The notes beneath the pieces are model-generated. The model saw only the letters and a list, made by a program, of their open reading frames with translations, did no database searches and was not told the DNA's origin. DNA of 64,000 nt from Spirochaetales bacterium (GTDB lineage: Bacteria > Spirochaetota > Spirochaetia > DSM-2461): assembly GCA_016936555.1 (NCBI GenBank), contig JAFGXR010000021.1, forward strand, positions 1 to 64,000, given 5' to 3'. The position numbers and the translations under genes were made by a program. The stretch's first letter is position 1. The number at the start of each line of letters is the position of its first letter. Shown here one piece after another: positions 61,132 through 64,000 of this stretch.

Positions 61132-62856
61132 ATGGAACCAATAAAAGAGATGATAGAGCAGGAATGGCTCCGTCATGAGATAATCGGGCGCAATGATATG
61201 TTTAAAACGCCTGTAGGAGAAAGACCTCTCGTTTATGCCGACTACACAGCCAGCGGACGGGGACTCTACTTTATTGAGAACTATCTGCAGGATTTGCTGC
61301 GTTACTACGCCAATTCCCATACTGATGATGACTTTACCGGGAAAACCATGACAAATCTGCTTCACGAAGCGGAAGCCAGAATCAAGAAGATAGTCAATGC
61401 GGGAGAAACGGGAAAAATCATTTTTGCCGACACCGGAGCGACCGGTGCCATAATGCGTCTTCAGCAGATTCTCGGAGTGTTCTGGCCGCCGGCTACAAAA
61501 AACCGGCTTGAAGGAATGATCGATTCCTGCTCCCTGGTGGAAGAAGTCAAATCTCCCTGCCGGACTTCTCTGAGAAAGCAAATGGATAAAAACAAACCGG
61601 TCGTCTTTGTCGGCCCTTATGAACATCATTCCAATGAAATCATGTGGCGCCAGAGCCTCTGTGAAGTTATTGAAGTCCCTCTGAGTTCTACCGGGGAACT
61701 CGATCTCGATGCGCTCGAGTCCATGGTCTCCGATCCCAAATACAACCACAGAGAAAAAATCGGATCATTTTCAGCAGCTTCCAATGTGTCCGGTATCAAA
61801 ACACCTATTTATGAAGTGGCCAGGATTCTGCACCGAAACGGTGCTATCGCCTGTTTTGATTTCGCGGCCTGCGCCCCCTATGTGGAAATTGATATGAATC
61901 GCGATGAAGAGGCCTATTTCGATGCCATCTTCCTGTCTCCCCATAAATTCCTGGGCGGTCCCGGAGCATCGGGGTTACTTGTGTTTAATGAGAAAATCTA
62001 CAACAAAACTCTCCCGCCCTCTGTCGCTGCCGGGGGAACTGTGGATTTCGTTACATACGAGACGCAGAAATTCTCCGATGATATCGAAACCCGTGAGAAA
62101 CCGGGAACCCCTGGTATCCTTCAGGCCATAAAAACATCTCTTGTATTCCAGCTTAAGGATAGAATCGGTATCGATACGATAGAAAAAATCGAGCATTATC
62201 TCTTCTCCCAGTTTATCGAGCGTTTCGGGAATGATGACCGCATCGAGTTCTACGGTTCAACCGATCCCGATAAAAAAGTGAATATCATCGCTTTCAATGT
62301 CAAACACGGAGACAGACTTATCCACCCCCGCCTTTTCACAAGAGTCATGAACGATTTTTTCGGTATTCAGACCAGGGCCGGATGTTCCTGCGCCGGACCT
62401 TACGGGCACAGACTTCTGAGTATCGATAAGGTTTTGTCAAACCGGTTTGTTCATCTTGTGGAGGACAGGGGGCTTAACGGAATGAAGCCCGGCTGGGTCA
62501 GGCTGAATCTCCATTACAGCTTCTCCGCTGATGAGTTTGATTACATATGTGATGCACTCGATTATCTGATTGAGAATGCCTACAGATTTATTCCACTTTA
62601 CGAATTTGATATCAGATCGGGAGAATGGCAGTATAAAGATGCTGTTGATGACAGAATAACTCTGGATTTTGATCAGGTTCTGAATTCTCAGCCACCTTGG
62701 AAACGTTCGTCCCCTTCACTTAATCTTCTTTTCGGGGAAGCCGTGGCCGATGCCGACAGAATCCTCGCTTTAGCGGAAAAAGAACCGGAATATCACAAAT
62801 TTGACAGTGAAGTGGAGGATGTCATTTTCTTCCAGTCTCTTAAGGTTCGGGAGTAG
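61132..62856 (+). CDS. Class V aminotransferase / cysteine desulfurase-like protein, extended
   Basis: A 574-residue PLP enzyme of the class V group. An N-terminal VYADYTASGRGLYFIE segment, the FDFAACAPYVEID block (Asp contacts PLP) and the lysine motif SPHKFLGGPGASG (K272) are present. RAGCSCAGPYGH carries C418 and C420 where cysteine desulfurases have their catalytic loop. It is well above the family's usual 370-430 residues because of insertions and a C-terminal extension beyond about 490. It could release sulfur or selenium, or act as a lyase on an unknown amino acid. AGGAG precedes the ATG. It is a single gene. Confidence 0.82.
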   Translation: MEPIKEMIEQEWLRHEIIGRNDMFKTPVGERPLVYADYTASGRGLYFIENYLQDLLRYYANSHTDDDFTGKTMTNLLHEAEARIKKIVNAGETGKIIFADTGATGAIMRLQQILGVFWPPATKNRLEGMIDSCSLVEEVKSPCRTSLRKQMDKNKPVVFVGPYEHHSNEIMWRQSLCEVIEVPLSSTGELDLDALESMVSDPKYNHREKIGSFSAASNVSGIKTPIYEVARILHRNGAIACFDFAACAPYVEIDMNRDEEAYFDAIFLSPHKFLGGPGASGLLVFNEKIYNKTLPPSVAAGGTVDFVTYETQKFSDDIETREKPGTPGILQAIKTSLVFQLKDRIGIDTIEKIEHYLFSQFIERFGNDDRIEFYGSTDPDKKVNIIAFNVKHGDRLIHPRLFTRVMNDFFGIQTRAGCSCAGPYGHRLLSIDKVLSNRFVHLVEDRGLNGMKPGWVRLNLHYSFSADEFDYICDALDYLIENAYRFIPLYEFDIRSGEWQYKDAVDDRITLDFDQVLNSQPPWKRSSPSLNLLFGEAVADADRILALAEKEPEYHKFDSEVEDVIFFQSLKVRE

Positions 62857-62874
62857 TCTCCGGACTGTACTGTT

Positions 62875-62917
62875 TTCCCTTTTTTCATTATTATTGATAT
62901 CTTATGGAAAAAGGGAA
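62875..62917 (+). promoter_or_regulatory. Inverted repeat sequestering the RNB-family start codon
   Basis: TTCCCTTTTTTCAT (62875-62888) can pair with ATGGAAAAAGGGAA (62904-62917) over 14 positions with one G-U pair and a 15-base loop. The second arm begins with the ATG of the exoribonuclease gene. The hairpin would hide the start codon and is followed by no T-run. No Shine-Dalgarno sequence is visible. Confidence 0.5.
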
Positions 62918-64000
62918 TCTGGTTTTATACAAACATAATCCCGCCATTGTTACGGCAGTGGCGGATAAAATCGATATCGTCCTGAAGGGCGGCAAATCAA
63001 AAAAAGTGCGGGATAAAGATATTCAGCTTCTTCATAAAGGCCCTGTAGCGAAGCTGGAGGATCTGACTGAAACTGAAGGTCAGGTTGAAGAGGGGTGGGA
63101 ACTCCTTCTTGGAGAAAAGCCCGATCTGGAAGAACTCGCTTCACTAATTTTCGGTGAATATACACCATCAACTGCCTGGCAGGCCTATCTTCTCCTCAAC
63201 CGGACCGTCTATTTCAAAGGTACGGTTGACGATATCACCGTCTGTTCTCCCGATGAAGTCGAAAAAGCAACAGCGGAACAGCGGGCAAAAGAAGAAGAAG
63301 AATCGCGATGGCTGGATTTTATGGAGAGACTGAAACGCGGATCCTTTCTTCCCGAAGATAAACCTCTGTTTATCGATCTTGAGAATATGGCCTATAAAAA
63401 GAGTAAAAGCTCCCGGATCCTCTCTGAGCTGGGAAAGGCCAGAACTCCGGAAAACGCTCATAAAACACTTCTTGAACTGGGAATCTGGGACTATCGTATC
63501 AATCCCTGGCCGAACCGCTTTGAACTGTCCCTGAAAAGTTCATCGGCGGAATTAGCTGCTTTCGATGAGACCGAAAGAATTGATTTGACTCATCTTCCCG
63601 CTTTTGCCATAGATGATGAAGGCAATAAAGATCCCGATGATGCCATCAGCATTGAAGGCGAGAAGATGTGGATACATATTGCCGATGCCGCATCACTGGC
63701 TCCTCCAGACAGCGAAGCCGATATCGAGGCTTCGAGACGGGGAGCCAATCTCTATATTCCGGAAACAACAGTGTCGATGCTTCCTCCGGAAGCGACGGAA
63801 AAGCTGGGGCTGGGGCTTCATGATGTCTCCCCGGCTTTTTCCTTCGGCCTGACCTTCGATCTGGATATGAACATCGATGAAATCTCTCTGGTTCTATCCA
63901 ATGTAAAAGTGACAAGAATGACCTATGAAGAAGCCGACAAGCAGCTCGATCAGGGACCTTTGAAAGAAATTTTTGCCATAACCAACCGCTATAGAGCCAG
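62904..64000 (+). CDS. RNB-domain exoribonuclease, RNase II family (3' end outside window)
   Basis: The first 365 codons are in the window. Residues 1-70 resemble the small N-terminal beta domain of the cyanobacterial/plastid RNase II branch (MEKGNLVLYKHNPAIVTAVADK). A helical region with a charged stretch follows (AEQRAKEEEESRWLDFMERL). The RNB domain starts near 230: DLTHLPAFAIDDEGNKDPDD, then AISIEGEKMWIHIADAA, with the Asp cluster that binds Mg2+ for 3'-to-5' RNA cleavage. The frame is open to the window edge. The ATG at 62904 sits in a hairpin, and no ribosome-binding site is visible. Confidence 0.85.
   Translation, partial: MEKGNLVLYKHNPAIVTAVADKIDIVLKGGKSKKVRDKDIQLLHKGPVAKLEDLTETEGQVEEGWELLLGEKPDLEELASLIFGEYTPSTAWQAYLLLNRTVYFKGTVDDITVCSPDEVEKATAEQRAKEEEESRWLDFMERLKRGSFLPEDKPLFIDLENMAYKKSKSSRILSELGKARTPENAHKTLLELGIWDYRINPWPNRFELSLKSSSAELAAFDETERIDLTHLPAFAIDDEGNKDPDDAISIEGEKMWIHIADAASLAPPDSEADIEASRRGANLYIPETTVSMLPPEATEKLGLGLHDVSPAFSFGLTFDLDMNIDEISLVLSNVKVTRMTYEEADKQLDQGPLKEIFAITNRYRA

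Noticed and set aside
1-64000. tRNA, rRNA, CRISPR array, prophage or insertion sequence
   Set aside because: No cloverleaf with CCA-end pattern, no rRNA stretches, no regularly spaced short repeats other than the coding 111-bp array, and no transposase, integrase or phage genes were seen.

Overview
The window looks like chromosomal DNA of a free-living, fermentative spirochaete (Spirochaetales; Spirochaeta, Oceanispirochaeta or Treponema-like). The evidence is the combination of a eukaryote-type hexokinase, a TP0542/trypanosome-type phosphofructokinase, a BMP/TmpC-type nucleoside uptake system, PilZ-like and GGDEF signalling proteins, a lysoplasmalogenase and a glucosyl-3-phosphoglycerate synthase. 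I see no rRNA, tRNA, CRISPR array, insertion sequence, prophage or integrase. No gap between genes exceeds about 220 bp. Two genes run off the window: an acidic repeat protein on the left and an RNB-family exoribonuclease on the right.

Layout. 1-8.3 kb: a very acidic protein with exact-period 37-residue repeats; an FtsB/DivIC-like protein; a minus-strand operon of M20-like protein, glucosyl-3-phosphoglycerate synthase and an orphan ABC ATPase; then phosphofructokinase and an unknown membrane-anchored protein. 8.5-13.4 kb: an HsmA-family membrane protein divergent from a TetR regulator, an RND/MMPL exporter, and a kinase-like membrane protein. 13.5-23.9 kb: a large GGDEF/receiver protein, an operon of DUF445, NFACT/RqcH-like, MEMO1-like and AMMECR1-like genes, a secreted ankyrin protein, rlmH, hexokinase and a secreted coiled-coil protein.

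24.0-32.8 kb is a nucleoside catabolism operon with a clear promoter: binding protein, attenuator-like terminator, double ATPase, two permeases, two nucleoside hydrolases, an amidohydrolase/deaminase and purine-nucleoside phosphorylase. It can import nucleosides and split them both hydrolytically and phosphorolytically. 32.8-42.6 kb holds a diguanylate cyclase with a coupled small Cys-containing protein, and a two-component system. That system is divergent from a tripartite efflux operon (adaptor, ATPase, two FtsX-type permeases, TolC-like protein) whose promoter carries three TTTACAT repeats. 42.7-52.4 kb: a chemoreceptor overlapping a second deaminase gene, an HDOD protein, a MATE exporter, a second two-component system and an acyl-CoA/ACP synthetase.

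52.6-57.9 kb is the most coherent metabolic unit: 2-oxoacid (indolepyruvate-type) ferredoxin oxidoreductase alpha and beta, phosphate butyryltransferase-like protein, butyrate kinase and a class I aminotransferase. Together they could convert an amino acid to 2-oxo acid, acyl-CoA, acyl-phosphate and finally carboxylic acid plus ATP. This would suit branched-chain or aromatic amino acid fermentation, a physiology known for Spirochaeta isovalerica. A YheO/DauR-type regulator gene follows, and a strong palindrome lies in the divergent promoter. 58.0-64 kb: two PilZ-type proteins, a lysoplasmalogenase, an extended class V aminotransferase and the exoribonuclease.

Several minus-strand genes without a Shine-Dalgarno sequence have promoter-like boxes almost abutting their ATG, suggesting leaderless or near-leaderless mRNAs. 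All functions are inferred from sequence motifs and family knowledge; no database search was run.
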